DNA of 64,000 bases, taken from NCBI RefSeq assembly GCF_013822795.1, contig NZ_PNLB01000018.1, positions 47,225-111,224 on the forward strand, read 5' to 3'. Source of the stretch: Phenylobacterium sp. (lineage in GTDB: Bacteria; Pseudomonadota; Alphaproteobacteria; Caulobacterales; Caulobacteraceae). The position numbers were made by a program, and so were the translations under genes. The notes beneath the pieces are model-generated. The model searched no databases. It worked only from the letters and a program-made list of their open reading frames with translations, and was not told the DNA's origin. Shown piece after piece: positions 34,357-42,357 of this stretch; the first letter of the stretch is position 1; every line of letters begins with the position of its first letter.

Positions 34357-34938
34357 TCACCACCAAGCCAGATCGGTGCGCTTGCCGCCGACGATCACGC
34401 CCTTCAACCGCGCACGGCCGTCATCCCCCACCGACACCACGGCGAAGGCCGGGGCCTCGCCCTGCCGACGCTCGCGCATCGCCTTCTCGATGGCCTGCGC
34501 CTCGTCCTGGTCGGCGTGGAAGCGGTCGACGCCGATGTCCAGCGTGACCACGTCGGCCTCGGCGTTCCCGAACGCCGTCCGCGAGCAATAGACCCCGCCG
34601 CGCACCGCCAGCTCCGCGCCGCCAGCCAGAGCGGCCTGGCGGGTCGCCCCGACGCCGATGAAGCGATAGTGGCCGGCCTGCGGCTTCAGGCCGATCCAGC
34701 CGCCCTCCTCGAACGTCGAGCGCTCGCGCGGGCACGGCTGGCCAAGCGCCAGCTGCTGGGAAAGGCGCAGGGCGACATAGTGGCCGGTCAGCAGGTCGCG
34801 CGGGTCGACGGCCTCCATCGGCAGCAGCACCTCGCGGCCGGCGGCGCGCGCGCCGTTCTCGCGCAGCACCACCCCGACCAGCAGCAGAACCAGGACGGCG
34901 GCGGCGGCGGCGATGCGCAGAGGCAGGTTGGCGATCAT
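34357..34938 (-). CDS. GDYXXLXY-domain membrane-anchored protein
   Basis: 193 residues with a single N-terminal membrane segment (about 5-24). The motif after VDPRDLLTGHYVALRL corresponds to the GDYxxLxY signature that names the family. Two Cys are present, about residues 68 and 116. Its ATG overlaps the stop of the upstream DUF2157 gene (ATGA), so it is translationally coupled. The pair DUF2157 plus GDYXXLXY protein is common in bacteria; the function of both is unknown. Confidence 0.8.
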   Translation of the reverse strand: MIANLPLRIAAAAAVLVLLLVGVVLRENGARAAGREVLLPMEAVDPRDLLTGHYVALRLSQQLALGQPCPRERSTFEEGGWIGLKPQAGHYRFIGVGATRQAALAGGAELAVRGGVYCSRTAFGNAEADVVTLDIGVDRFHADQDEAQAIEKAMRERRQGEAPAFAVVSVGDDGRARLKGVIVGGKRTDLAWW

Positions 34939-36023
34939 GCCTTGATCCTCCGCCGGGTCAGGCCGCCGGCGATCAGCGCGATCAGGGCGCAGACCGCGAA
35001 CAGACCGGCCGCGGTCATCAAGCCGAGCCCCAGATCGAACAGAATGGTGCAGACCGCGGCGATCATCGAGACCACTCCGGCCGCCGTGACCATGCCCTGG
35101 CGGTCGTGCATGCCCAGCGCGATGACGCCGCCCGAAAGGATCAGCCAGGCCGCGCGATGGGCGATCAACGCGCCGCCCTTGAATTCGTCGAAGCCGGCGA
35201 CGCCGTAGAACACCAGCGCGCCCCAAACGAACCACAGGAGAAAGATCAGCGCCGTGCGCCGCTCGCCCAGTTGCCGCGCGCCCCCCGCCAGCAGCGCCAG
35301 CACGGCGGCGCTCGCCAGCAGGCTCGTCGCGCCCCAGCGCTCGAACTGCGCGATCGCCGCCACCAGCCCGACGATCAGCGCCAGGGCCGAGGCGTGGGCC
35401 AGCGGCTTGGAGTTCCACAGCCAGGCCAGGCCCATGCCGACCGGCGCGGCGAAGATCAGCCAGCGGCTCTCGCCGCCGTCGAAGCGGCCGGCGAATTCGC
35501 CGAAGCCGAACAGCGCCAGCGCGACCACGCCGGCGGCGCTGGAGCGCCCGGCGATCGTCAGCAGGGCCGCGGCCAGACCGGCGCTGCGCAAGGCGCGCTG
35601 CGGATCGCCGGCGATGTCGAAGATCTGCCCGGTCAGGCCGATGGCCGCGGCGTAGACCAGGGCCGCCACCGCCAGCAGGGTGTTGCTCAGCAACGGACGT
35701 CCGGACCGCGCGGCCCAGGCCCCGCCGCCGGCCATCGCCAGGAACAGCCCGACGATCAGCCCGAACCGCGGCAGCCGCGGGATCGCGCCCCAGTTGGCGG
35801 CCACGAAGGCGATGGCGGCAGCGCCGAGCAACAGCCCGCCGATCACCGCCAGCGCGGCCGAGGCGTCGATCCGCCGGCCATCCGACACCCTGTCCAGGAT
35901 CGCGCCGCGATGCGCCGCCGGGACAAGGCCCGCCGCGATCCACTCGTCCAGGTCCTTGGTCAGCCGAGCCTTGTAGCTCGCCATCCGCGCCTCCGCCTCG
36001 CCGTCGGCTGGACCCTCGCCCAT
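34935..36023 (-). CDS. DUF2157 multi-spanning membrane protein
   Basis: 362 residues. A soluble N-terminal segment (about 1-50: TKDLDEWIAAGLVPAAHRG) typical of DUF2157 is followed by a large number of hydrophobic helices. It overlaps the GDYXXLXY gene by 4 bases. Localised in the inner membrane. Role unknown; not linked to any recognisable pathway here. Confidence 0.82.
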   Translation of the reverse strand: MGEGPADGEAEARMASYKARLTKDLDEWIAAGLVPAAHRGAILDRVSDGRRIDASAALAVIGGLLLGAAAIAFVAANWGAIPRLPRFGLIVGLFLAMAGGGAWAARSGRPLLSNTLLAVAALVYAAAIGLTGQIFDIAGDPQRALRSAGLAAALLTIAGRSSAAGVVALALFGFGEFAGRFDGGESRWLIFAAPVGMGLAWLWNSKPLAHASALALIVGLVAAIAQFERWGATSLLASAAVLALLAGGARQLGERRTALIFLLWFVWGALVFYGVAGFDEFKGGALIAHRAAWLILSGGVIALGMHDRQGMVTAAGVVSMIAAVCTILFDLGLGLMTAAGLFAVCALIALIAGGLTRRRIKA

Positions 36024-36042
36024 GCCGACGGCGCAGGCAACC

Positions 36043-36816
36043 TCAGCTCAAGCGAGATTCGGCGAAGGCCCGCATGGCCGCGACCAGGTAGTCGGCGAAC
36101 CCCGACGCCCGGCCTTCGTACCTGGCCCGGAAGTCGGGATGGTCAGCATACATGTCCGCCAGCGTGCGGTAGGCCGGGCCGTCGGGCGTGCGCTTCCAGG
36201 CGCCCGCCACCCAGGCATGGTGCCGCGCGACCAGCGGCGACACGGCCTCGCCGTCAGCCGGCAGGCCGTCGGCCATCGCCTTGGCCAGCGCCGCCTCCAC
36301 CGCTTCGAGCTCGGCGAGAAAGTCGTCGTAGTCGGCAGGGCTCATCGCCGCCATCCGCGCCTTTGAAGCCTCGATCTCCGGCCTAGCCGCCGCGCCGAAC
36401 CGGTCTTCGAGCCAGGTCTCGTACTGCGCCTGTTTCTCGGGCGAGAAGCCGCGATACATCTGGGATCCGTCCATCTCCGTCTCTCCTTCGAGGGCGGCGA
36501 GGGTCTGGTCGAGCGTCCGCACCAGGGCCCGGTAGCGCTTCGCCTGCGCCGCCAGATGCGCACGGTGCGCGCGCAGGGCGGCCTTCAGGTCGAAGTCCGG
36601 GGCGTCGAGGGCGCGGCGGATGTCCTCCAGCCGCAGCCCCAGTTCGCGGTGAAACAGGATCTGCTGCAGCCGCAGAAGTTCGGCCTCGCCGTAGTAGCGA
36701 TAGCCGTTCTCTCCGACCAAAGCCGGCTTCAGCAGCCCGATCTCGTCGTAGTGGTGCAAGGTGCGCACCGACACGCGCGAGAGAGCGGCCAGTTCACTGA
36801 CGGTGTAGACGCTCAT
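36043..36816 (-). CDS. skgA: SkgA-like MerR-family regulator with TipAS domain
   Basis: 257 residues from the second ATG of an ATGATG pair (first at 36819); GAGG is better spaced to the second. An N-terminal MerR helix-turn-helix (VYTVSELAALSRVSVRTLHHYDEIGLL) is followed by a coiled coil (about 80-115) and a C-terminal TipAS-type globin-like domain (about 120-257) with FSPEKQAQYETWL and HHAWV. The whole protein resembles Caulobacter SkgA, an activator of katG in stationary phase and heat resistance. Whether this regulon is conserved here is inference. Confidence 0.82.
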   Translation of the reverse strand: MSVYTVSELAALSRVSVRTLHHYDEIGLLKPALVGENGYRYYGEAELLRLQQILFHRELGLRLEDIRRALDAPDFDLKAALRAHRAHLAAQAKRYRALVRTLDQTLAALEGETEMDGSQMYRGFSPEKQAQYETWLEDRFGAAARPEIEASKARMAAMSPADYDDFLAELEAVEAALAKAMADGLPADGEAVSPLVARHHAWVAGAWKRTPDGPAYRTLADMYADHPDFRARYEGRASGFADYLVAAMRAFAESRLS

Positions 36817-36868
36817 CATGTCCTCTGCCGTTACGGCGCGGACAGGCAGCTATCCCGCAGCGTGAGGG

Positions 36869-38473
36869 TCAAGCGGCGACTGACGCGGCGTCCTCGATGA
36901 ACAGGCCATTGATGGCGCTGAGCAGCCGCTCGGCCTTGATCGGCTTTTCGACCACCCCGTCCATGCCCTGGGCCAGGTAGCTGGCCGCGTCCCAGGGATC
37001 GGCGTTGGCGGTGATGGCCAGGATCGGCACCTGCGCGGCCGCGCCGGCCAGGCCGCGGATGCGCCGCGTGGCGCCGACGCCGTCGAGGTTGGGCATCTTG
37101 ATGTCCATCAGCACCAGGTCGAAGCGCCCGGTCGCCGCCGCGCTGGCCGCCTGCTCGCCGTCCTCGACGCTTTCGCTGGTGCAGCCGAACATGTCGCACA
37201 AGGTTTCGGCCACCAGCCGATTGGTGGCGTTGTCGTCGGCGATCAGCACGTGCAGGCCGCCGGGCCCCTGGCTGAGGTCGGGTTCGGCGGCGATTTCGGC
37301 CTCGCTGGGGGCCGGCAGATCGAACAGTGGAAACTCGAAGCCGAACGCCGTGCCGGCCTCGCCGCTCGCGACGCCGATGGTCCCGCCCATCTGCTCGACC
37401 AACTGGCGGCAGATCGAGAGGCCCAGGCCCGCGCCGCCCTCGCGCACCCCGGCCTCGGTCTGGCTGAACGGCTGGAAGATCGCGCCGAGCCGGTCGGCTG
37501 GAATGCCGACGCCGCTGTCGCGCACCTCGCCCTCGACCAGCACATGCACGTCGCTGCGGCGCGCCCGCAGCGTCACCTGCACGCCGCCCTGGCGGGTGAA
37601 CTTCAGCGCATTGCCGATCAGGTTGTTGAACACCTGCTTGATGCGCACAGCGTCACCGAGCGCCCACTGGTCGAGCGCGCCCTCGTAGCGGAAGGAAAGG
37701 CTCAAGCCCTTGAGCTCGGCCCGCGCGGTCCACAGCGCCGACAGGTCGTCCAGCAGGCCCGGCAGGTGGACGCTGTCCTCGGCGAGCTCCAGCTGGCCGG
37801 CGTCGGCGCGGCTGAAGTCGAGGGCGTCGGTCAACAGCCGCAGCAGGGTCTGGCCGGAGTCCTGGATGGTGGTCACGTAGGGCTTCAGCGCTTGGTCGCC
37901 GAGGCGGCGCTGCAGGATGTCGGCGATGGCCAGCACCCCGTTCAGCGGCGTGCGGATCTCGTGGCTCATCACTGCCAGGAACTGCGACTTGGCGGTGAGC
38001 GCGCTCTGCGCCTCCAGCTTGGCCCGGTTGAGGGTGTCGGCCAGCCGGGTCATCTCCTCGGCGTGGGCGCGGTTGGCGGCGCTGGTGGCCTGCAAGAGGG
38101 CCAGCGTCGAGCCGACCCCGGCGTAGCGGCCGCCGCTGACCACCACGAAGCCCTTCATCACCTCGCTGGAGCGGTCGGCCAGCACGTCGCCGCAGAACTC
38201 GGCCACCGGCGTGTCGCCGTCGGCGATCAGCGGCGCGGCGTTCATCAGCAGCGAGATCGACCGCAGGCCATAGAGCGCGCGGCCATAGTGGGCGGCCATG
38301 GCCACGAAGAAGGCGTTGCGCTCGACCAGGCCGACGGGACGGCCCTCCTCGTCCACGACCGCGATGGCCATGGTGTCCGGCTCGGCCTGAAACCGGTCAT
38401 AGACGTCCTGGCCCAGGGTCTCGGGCGCGATCGGCGCGATCGACTGGATCAGGTCGAGCAGGATGGCGGTCAT
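36869..38473 (-). CDS. Hybrid sensor histidine kinase/response regulator
   Basis: 534 residues. An N-terminal domain (about 1-130) resembles a pair of CBS-like motifs (DEEGRPVGLVER, GGRYAGVGS) and has no membrane segment. A HisKA/HATPase core follows with His171 in MSHEIRTP, then NLIGNALKF and GVGIPADRLG, then a GGAGLGLSI G2 box. The C-terminal receiver has Asp457 in LMDIKMPN and a late EKP. It should autophosphorylate and relay to its own receiver. It could need an Hpt protein. Cytoplasmic. It is next to skgA in the same direction (53 bases). Confidence 0.92.
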   Translation of the reverse strand: MTAILLDLIQSIAPIAPETLGQDVYDRFQAEPDTMAIAVVDEEGRPVGLVERNAFFVAMAAHYGRALYGLRSISLLMNAAPLIADGDTPVAEFCGDVLADRSSEVMKGFVVVSGGRYAGVGSTLALLQATSAANRAHAEEMTRLADTLNRAKLEAQSALTAKSQFLAVMSHEIRTPLNGVLAIADILQRRLGDQALKPYVTTIQDSGQTLLRLLTDALDFSRADAGQLELAEDSVHLPGLLDDLSALWTARAELKGLSLSFRYEGALDQWALGDAVRIKQVFNNLIGNALKFTRQGGVQVTLRARRSDVHVLVEGEVRDSGVGIPADRLGAIFQPFSQTEAGVREGGAGLGLSICRQLVEQMGGTIGVASGEAGTAFGFEFPLFDLPAPSEAEIAAEPDLSQGPGGLHVLIADDNATNRLVAETLCDMFGCTSESVEDGEQAASAAATGRFDLVLMDIKMPNLDGVGATRRIRGLAGAAAQVPILAITANADPWDAASYLAQGMDGVVEKPIKAERLLSAINGLFIEDAASVAA

Positions 38474-38834
38474 CGAAGGGAGCTCTCGCGGGTCGAGCAG
38501 CGCTTTAGTCGCCCCGGGGCTAATGAGCCGTGAATCTCAGATACTTTTCTTTGTTAAATCAAATACATAATGTCACACAATCGTCATCTGCCCGTCACAT
38601 ATGGGAGGCGATCGGCCCCCGCCCCTGGACGGCGGCGTTCGGCTCGGCCATGATTGGCGCGTACGGCTCAAGGAAGAGGATTTCATGTCTGAGCTTGCGT
38701 TCGAGGTCCGGGCCTAACCGCCGAGCCGGCGTCCTCGTCTGAAAATCGGCAGTCAGGCCCCAACGTCCGCGCCCTCGTTTTTCACGAGATCTGGCCCGGG
38801 CGCGTTTCCTCATGCCTGAACGCTGGACAATCCA
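38474..38834. other. Long leader or promoter region upstream of the YjhX-like gene
   Basis: About 360 bases. A block of unusually AT-rich DNA at roughly 38530-38605 is a good candidate for divergent promoters. A 10-codon frame (38685-38717, MSELAFEVRA) has AGGAAGAGG at optimal spacing. No longer convincing gene is seen on either strand. It may be a leader peptide or a remnant of a decayed gene. Confidence 0.4.
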
Positions 38835-39110
38835 TTGAACGTTTCAAAAGCGCAGCAACGCACGCTGCACGCCCTGGCCCAAGGCGGCCAGATTATCCTC
38901 GAACGCGACCATCGCGGCGACATCGTCGCAGCCGACTGCGTCACCCGCGACGGCTGGGTGCTCAGCGACTGCAACGTCGCGGTCTTCAAGAGCCTGAAGC
39001 AGAAGCGGCTGATCGCCAGCCGCGACAGCCAGCCCTATCGCATCACCAAGGAGGGACTGAAGAGCTTGCGCAGCCAGCTCGACAACCGCACCACCGCCCG
39101 GGCCTTCTAG
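38835..39110 (+). CDS. yjhX: YjhX-family (UPF0386) toxin-like protein
   Basis: 91 residues from a TTG start. The sequence aligns from memory with E. coli YjhX along its length: [39 protein letters not shown] and a final SQLDNR. YjhX is described as a toxin inhibiting topoisomerase/gyrase activity, with the GNAT protein YjhQ as its antitoxin. No GNAT gene is adjacent here, the nearest being several kilobases away. The gene is convergent with rsmD (4-base stop overlap). Whether it is toxic in this host is unknown. Confidence 0.82.
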   Translation: MNVSKAQQRTLHALAQGGQIILERDHRGDIVAADCVTRDGWVLSDCNVAVFKSLKQKRLIASRDSQPYRITKEGLKSLRSQLDNRTTARAF

Positions 39111-39676
39111 GTCCCGGCGAACTTCAGGAAATGGACGCGCGCGGCGCCGTAGTCGCGTGCGTCCAGCTTCTCGAAGCCCTCGACCTCGAAGTCGGGCTCG
39201 TCGCTGCCGCGCTCGAACATCACTACCGCGCCGGGGGTCAGCCAGCCGCCGGCCGCCAGCTTGGCCAGCGCCATCTCACCCAGGCCCTTGCCATAGGGCG
39301 GATCAAGGAACGCGAGATCGAAAGCCGGGCCGTCGGCCCCGGGACGCGTCCCCAGGTCGGTGGCGTCGCGGCGATGCACCCGCGTGCGCCCGAACAACCC
39401 CATGGCGTCGACATTCTGGCGGATGGCGCCGCGAGCCTGTTCGTCGGTCTCGACGAACAGGCAGAAGGCTGCGCCGCGCGACAGCGCCTCGAAGCCCAGC
39501 GCGCCCGAACCGGCGAACAGGTCGATGATCCGCAGGTCGCGCACGCCCGGCGACCAGGCAGCGTGTTCAAGGATGTTGAACACCGCCTGGCGGGCACGGT
39601 CGGACGTCGGGCGCGTGCGCTCGCCCTCCGGCGTGGCGATGGCCTTGCCGCGGAACTCCCCAGAGACGATGCGCAT
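39107..39676 (-). CDS. rsmD: 16S rRNA (guanine(966)-N(2))-methyltransferase
   Basis: 189 residues. [13 protein letters not shown] is the typical RsmD start; [18 protein letters not shown] (about 50-67) binds S-adenosylmethionine, and [10 protein letters not shown] is the NPPY-type catalytic motif. It methylates G966 of 16S rRNA. Its ATG shares a base with the stop of the upstream pseudouridine synthase gene (TGATG), so both rRNA-modifying enzymes are coupled. Confidence 0.94.
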   Translation of the reverse strand: MRIVSGEFRGKAIATPEGERTRPTSDRARQAVFNILEHAAWSPGVRDLRIIDLFAGSGALGFEALSRGAAFCLFVETDEQARGAIRQNVDAMGLFGRTRVHRRDATDLGTRPGADGPAFDLAFLDPPYGKGLGEMALAKLAAGGWLTPGAVVMFERGSDEPDFEVEGFEKLDARDYGAARVHFLKFAGT

Positions 39677-41442
39677 CAGCCGTCCCGCTTAGGACCGCGG
39701 GGGCCGCCGGGGCGCGGTCCTTTGGGACCGGGACGCGGGCCGCCCGGCTTGCCGCCGGGACCCGACCGCGGGCGATCCGAACGCGGGCCGTCGCCGCGCG
39801 GACCATCGGAGCGAGGTCCAGATCGCGGACCGCCGAAACCCGGCTTGCCGCCAGGGCGCGGGCCCCGGGGGCCGTCGGCGCGTTCGGGACGTCCTTCACC
39901 GCGCGGCGCGTCGCTGCGCGGGCCGCCGGGTCGAGGTCCGGAGCGCGGGCCGCCGAAGCCAGGCTTGCCGCCAGGACGCGGACCCGACGGGCGCGGACCA
40001 CGCGGGCCGTCGAAGCGCTCGCCGCGCTCGTCGCTACGCGGCGCATCGCCGTCCGGCCGCGGGCCACGCGGGCCACGGTCAGGACGAGGGCCGCGATCAG
40101 GACGACCTTCGCCGCGCGGCGCATCACCGTCGCGGCGCGGACCACGGGCCGGGCCCGCCCAGTCGCCGCGGGGACGATCGTCCGAACGGCCCTCCGGACG
40201 CGGGCCGAAGCCGCGCGGTTTGGCCGGCTTGCCGTCGTTGGCGCGCGGGCCGCGCTCGATCAGGGTCGCGCCGCGACGCGGCGCGTCATCGCGCCCAGCC
40301 GGCTTGCGCTTGGGGCCAGTCGGCCGGAGCGGACGTGGCGGGGCCAACGGATCGCCGGGAGCGTAGCTGCGGATGCCGCCCGGCGTGTCGCCGGGAATGC
40401 GGGCCGAGCGGCGGCGCGGCGCCAGCGGCACGGCGGGCGCGGCGTCATCTTCGGGGCGCGGCGCGCGGCGGCGTTTAACCGCGCCCGCCTTGATCTCGAC
40501 CTTGGGCCGGGCCCAGCCTTCCTTGTAGGCGGTCTTCGGCTTGGGCTCGGCCGCTGGACGGGCGCCGGCGCCGCGGCGGCCGGTGCCGTCGTGCACCGCA
40601 TGCGCGCCAGGCGGGGCCTTCGGGGACTTGAACGACGGGCGGTCGCCGGTCGGCAGGTTCTCAGGCGAGATGTACTCGACCAGCTGCTCGCGGATCACCC
40701 GCGGGCCGACTTCCTCGATCTGGCCGATCGGCAGCGAGCCGAGCGCGAACGTGCCGTAGGACATGCGGATCAGTCGCCCGACCTCCAGGCCCACCGACTT
40801 CAGCACCTTGCGGACTTCGCGGTTCTTGCCTTCGGCGATCGTGACGGTGATCCAGACGTTGGCGCCGCTCGGGCCGTCCTTGGCCTTGTCGATCTTGGCT
40901 TCCAGCGGGCCGTAGCGGACGCCCTCGACGGTCACACCGTCCTGCAGCTTGTCGAGATCGGCCTGGGTCACGCGCCCGCGGGCGCGCACCCGGTAGACCC
41001 GCACAACGCCGCTGGACGGCTGCTCCAGCGCCCGAGCCAACTCGCCGTCATTGGTCAGCAGCAGCAGGCCTTCGGAGTTGATGTCCAGGCGGCCGATGGA
41101 GATCAGCCGCGGCAGGCCCGGCGGCAGGGCGTCGAACACCGTCGCGCGGCCCTGGGGGTCCTTGTGGGTGGTCAGAAGGTCGATCGGCTTGTGGTAGCGG
41201 AACAGACGCGTGGGCTCGGCGGCGTCGATCACCTCACCGTCGACGGTGAGGATGTCGTCAGGCAGCACGTTCACCGCCGGGGTGGTCAGCACCTTGCCGT
41301 TCAGGGCCACGCGGCCCTCTTCAATGAGTTTTTCGACATCTCGCCGGGAGGCTACGCCTGCTCGCGCCAGTGCCTTTGCGACGCGCTCTCCTTGACCGGA
41401 GGCCGTCTCATCGTTTCGTTGGGGGTCGTGGATCATGATCAT
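39676..41442 (-). CDS. RsuA/RluB-family pseudouridine synthase with a very long basic Gly/Pro/Arg-rich tail
   Basis: About 588 residues; normal RluB-type enzymes have about 240-300. An S4 domain comes first (KALARAGVASRRDVEKLIEEG). The synthase core has GRLDINSEGLLLLTNDG with the catalytic Asp, and KNREVRKVLKSVGLEV. Beyond about residue 270 the chain is low-complexity: dominated by Gly, Pro, Arg with Asp/Glu, including the repeated unit GKPGFGGPRSGPR twice. Long tails are common in alphaproteobacterial RluB-type enzymes. The start is 41442 or 41436; neither has a clear ribosome site. Divergent from tadA. Confidence 0.88.
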   Translation of the reverse strand: MIMIHDPQRNDETASGQGERVAKALARAGVASRRDVEKLIEEGRVALNGKVLTTPAVNVLPDDILTVDGEVIDAAEPTRLFRYHKPIDLLTTHKDPQGRATVFDALPPGLPRLISIGRLDINSEGLLLLTNDGELARALEQPSSGVVRVYRVRARGRVTQADLDKLQDGVTVEGVRYGPLEAKIDKAKDGPSGANVWITVTIAEGKNREVRKVLKSVGLEVGRLIRMSYGTFALGSLPIGQIEEVGPRVIREQLVEYISPENLPTGDRPSFKSPKAPPGAHAVHDGTGRRGAGARPAAEPKPKTAYKEGWARPKVEIKAGAVKRRRAPRPEDDAAPAVPLAPRRRSARIPGDTPGGIRSYAPGDPLAPPRPLRPTGPKRKPAGRDDAPRRGATLIERGPRANDGKPAKPRGFGPRPEGRSDDRPRGDWAGPARGPRRDGDAPRGEGRPDRGPRPDRGPRGPRPDGDAPRSDERGERFDGPRGPRPSGPRPGGKPGFGGPRSGPRPGGPRSDAPRGEGRPERADGPRGPRPGGKPGFGGPRSGPRSDGPRGDGPRSDRPRSGPGGKPGGPRPGPKGPRPGGPRGPKRDG

Positions 41443-41448
41443 CGCACC

Positions 41449-41895
41449 ATGCGCATCGCGCTCGCGGCGGCGCAAGACGCCGCGTCACGTGGAGAGACGC
41501 CAGTTGGCGCCGTCATTGTCGATCCAACCACCGAAGAGGTCATCGCGATCGGGTCCAACGGACCGATCGGCGCGCACGACCCGACCGCTCACGCCGAGAT
41601 CGTGGCGTTGCGGGAGGCCGCCGCGAAGCTGGGCAATTACCGCCTGACGGACTTGACCCTGGTCGTCACCCTGGAGCCCTGCGCCATGTGCGCTGGGGCG
41701 ATAAGCCACGCCCGGATCGGCCGGGTCGTGTTCGGCGCCGAGGACCCGAAGGGCGGCGCCGTGGTCCACGGCCCGCGTTTCTTCGAGCAGCCGACCTGCC
41801 ACTGGCGACCGCAGGTCACCGGCGGCGTGCTGGCCGAGGAGAGCGCCGAGCTGCTGCGCGGCTTCTTCCGCGCGCGGCGCAAGAAGAAGGGCTGA
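41449..41895 (+). CDS. tadA: tRNA-specific adenosine deaminase
   Basis: 148 residues. The zinc motif is HAEIVAL plus EPCAMCAGA, as in all bacterial TadA. It converts A34 to inosine in tRNA-Arg(ACG). VGAVIVDP near the N-terminus and FGAEDPKGGAVVHGPRFF toward the end are also conserved. It is divergent from the pseudouridine synthase with almost no intergenic space, so the promoters must overlap the coding starts. Confidence 0.94.
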   Translation: MRIALAAAQDAASRGETPVGAVIVDPTTEEVIAIGSNGPIGAHDPTAHAEIVALREAAAKLGNYRLTDLTLVVTLEPCAMCAGAISHARIGRVVFGAEDPKGGAVVHGPRFFEQPTCHWRPQVTGGVLAEESAELLRGFFRARRKKKG

Positions 41896-41897
41896 GT

Positions 41898-42353
41898 ATG
41901 CGCGCGCAGGTCGTCGCCGCGGCGCTGCTGATCGCCGGCGCCGCCCAGGCCGCCCCGGCCGACGAGGTCCAGGCCCTGGGCTGGCTGGCCGGTTCCTGGG
42001 TGCAGCAGGACGAAAACCGGACGGTGCGCGAGATCTGGCTGGCGCCGCAGGACGGCGTCATGTCCGGGGTTTCCCAGACCAACCGTCCCGGCCGCAAGCC
42101 GTTCACCGAGTTCATGACCATCCGCGCCGAGCCGGCCGGCGCGACCTTCACCGCTCGGCTCGACGGCCAGCCGCCGACGTCGTTCGTGTTGAAGCCCGGC
42201 CCGGCCGGCGAGGCGACGTTCGAGAACCTCGCCCACGACTTCCCGCAGCGGGTCAGCTACCGCCGCTGCGGCGAGGACCTCTGCGCGCGCATCGAAGGCA
42301 CGGCGGACGGCAAGGTTCAGAGCCAGGAGTGGCGCTACACGCGGGAGCGCTAG
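41898..42353 (+). CDS. Exported DUF6265-type protein
   Basis: 151 residues with a signal peptide (about 1-18, cleaved near AQA/AP). The mature part has LGWLAGSWVQQDENRTVREIW, the WLxGxW motif of the DUF6265 beta-barrel (lipocalin-like) group, and two Cys near residues 127 and 132. It begins 2 bases after tadA, in one operon by spacing. Function unknown. Presumably periplasmic. Confidence 0.8.
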   Translation: MRAQVVAAALLIAGAAQAAPADEVQALGWLAGSWVQQDENRTVREIWLAPQDGVMSGVSQTNRPGRKPFTEFMTIRAEPAGATFTARLDGQPPTSFVLKPGPAGEATFENLAHDFPQRVSYRRCGEDLCARIEGTADGKVQSQEWRYTRER

Positions 42354-42357
42354 CTTC

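Noticed and set aside
41449..41895. Long N-terminal extension of tadA back to 40591
   Set aside because: It would run through the opposite-strand pseudouridine synthase; the TadA family starts near the ATG at 41449.
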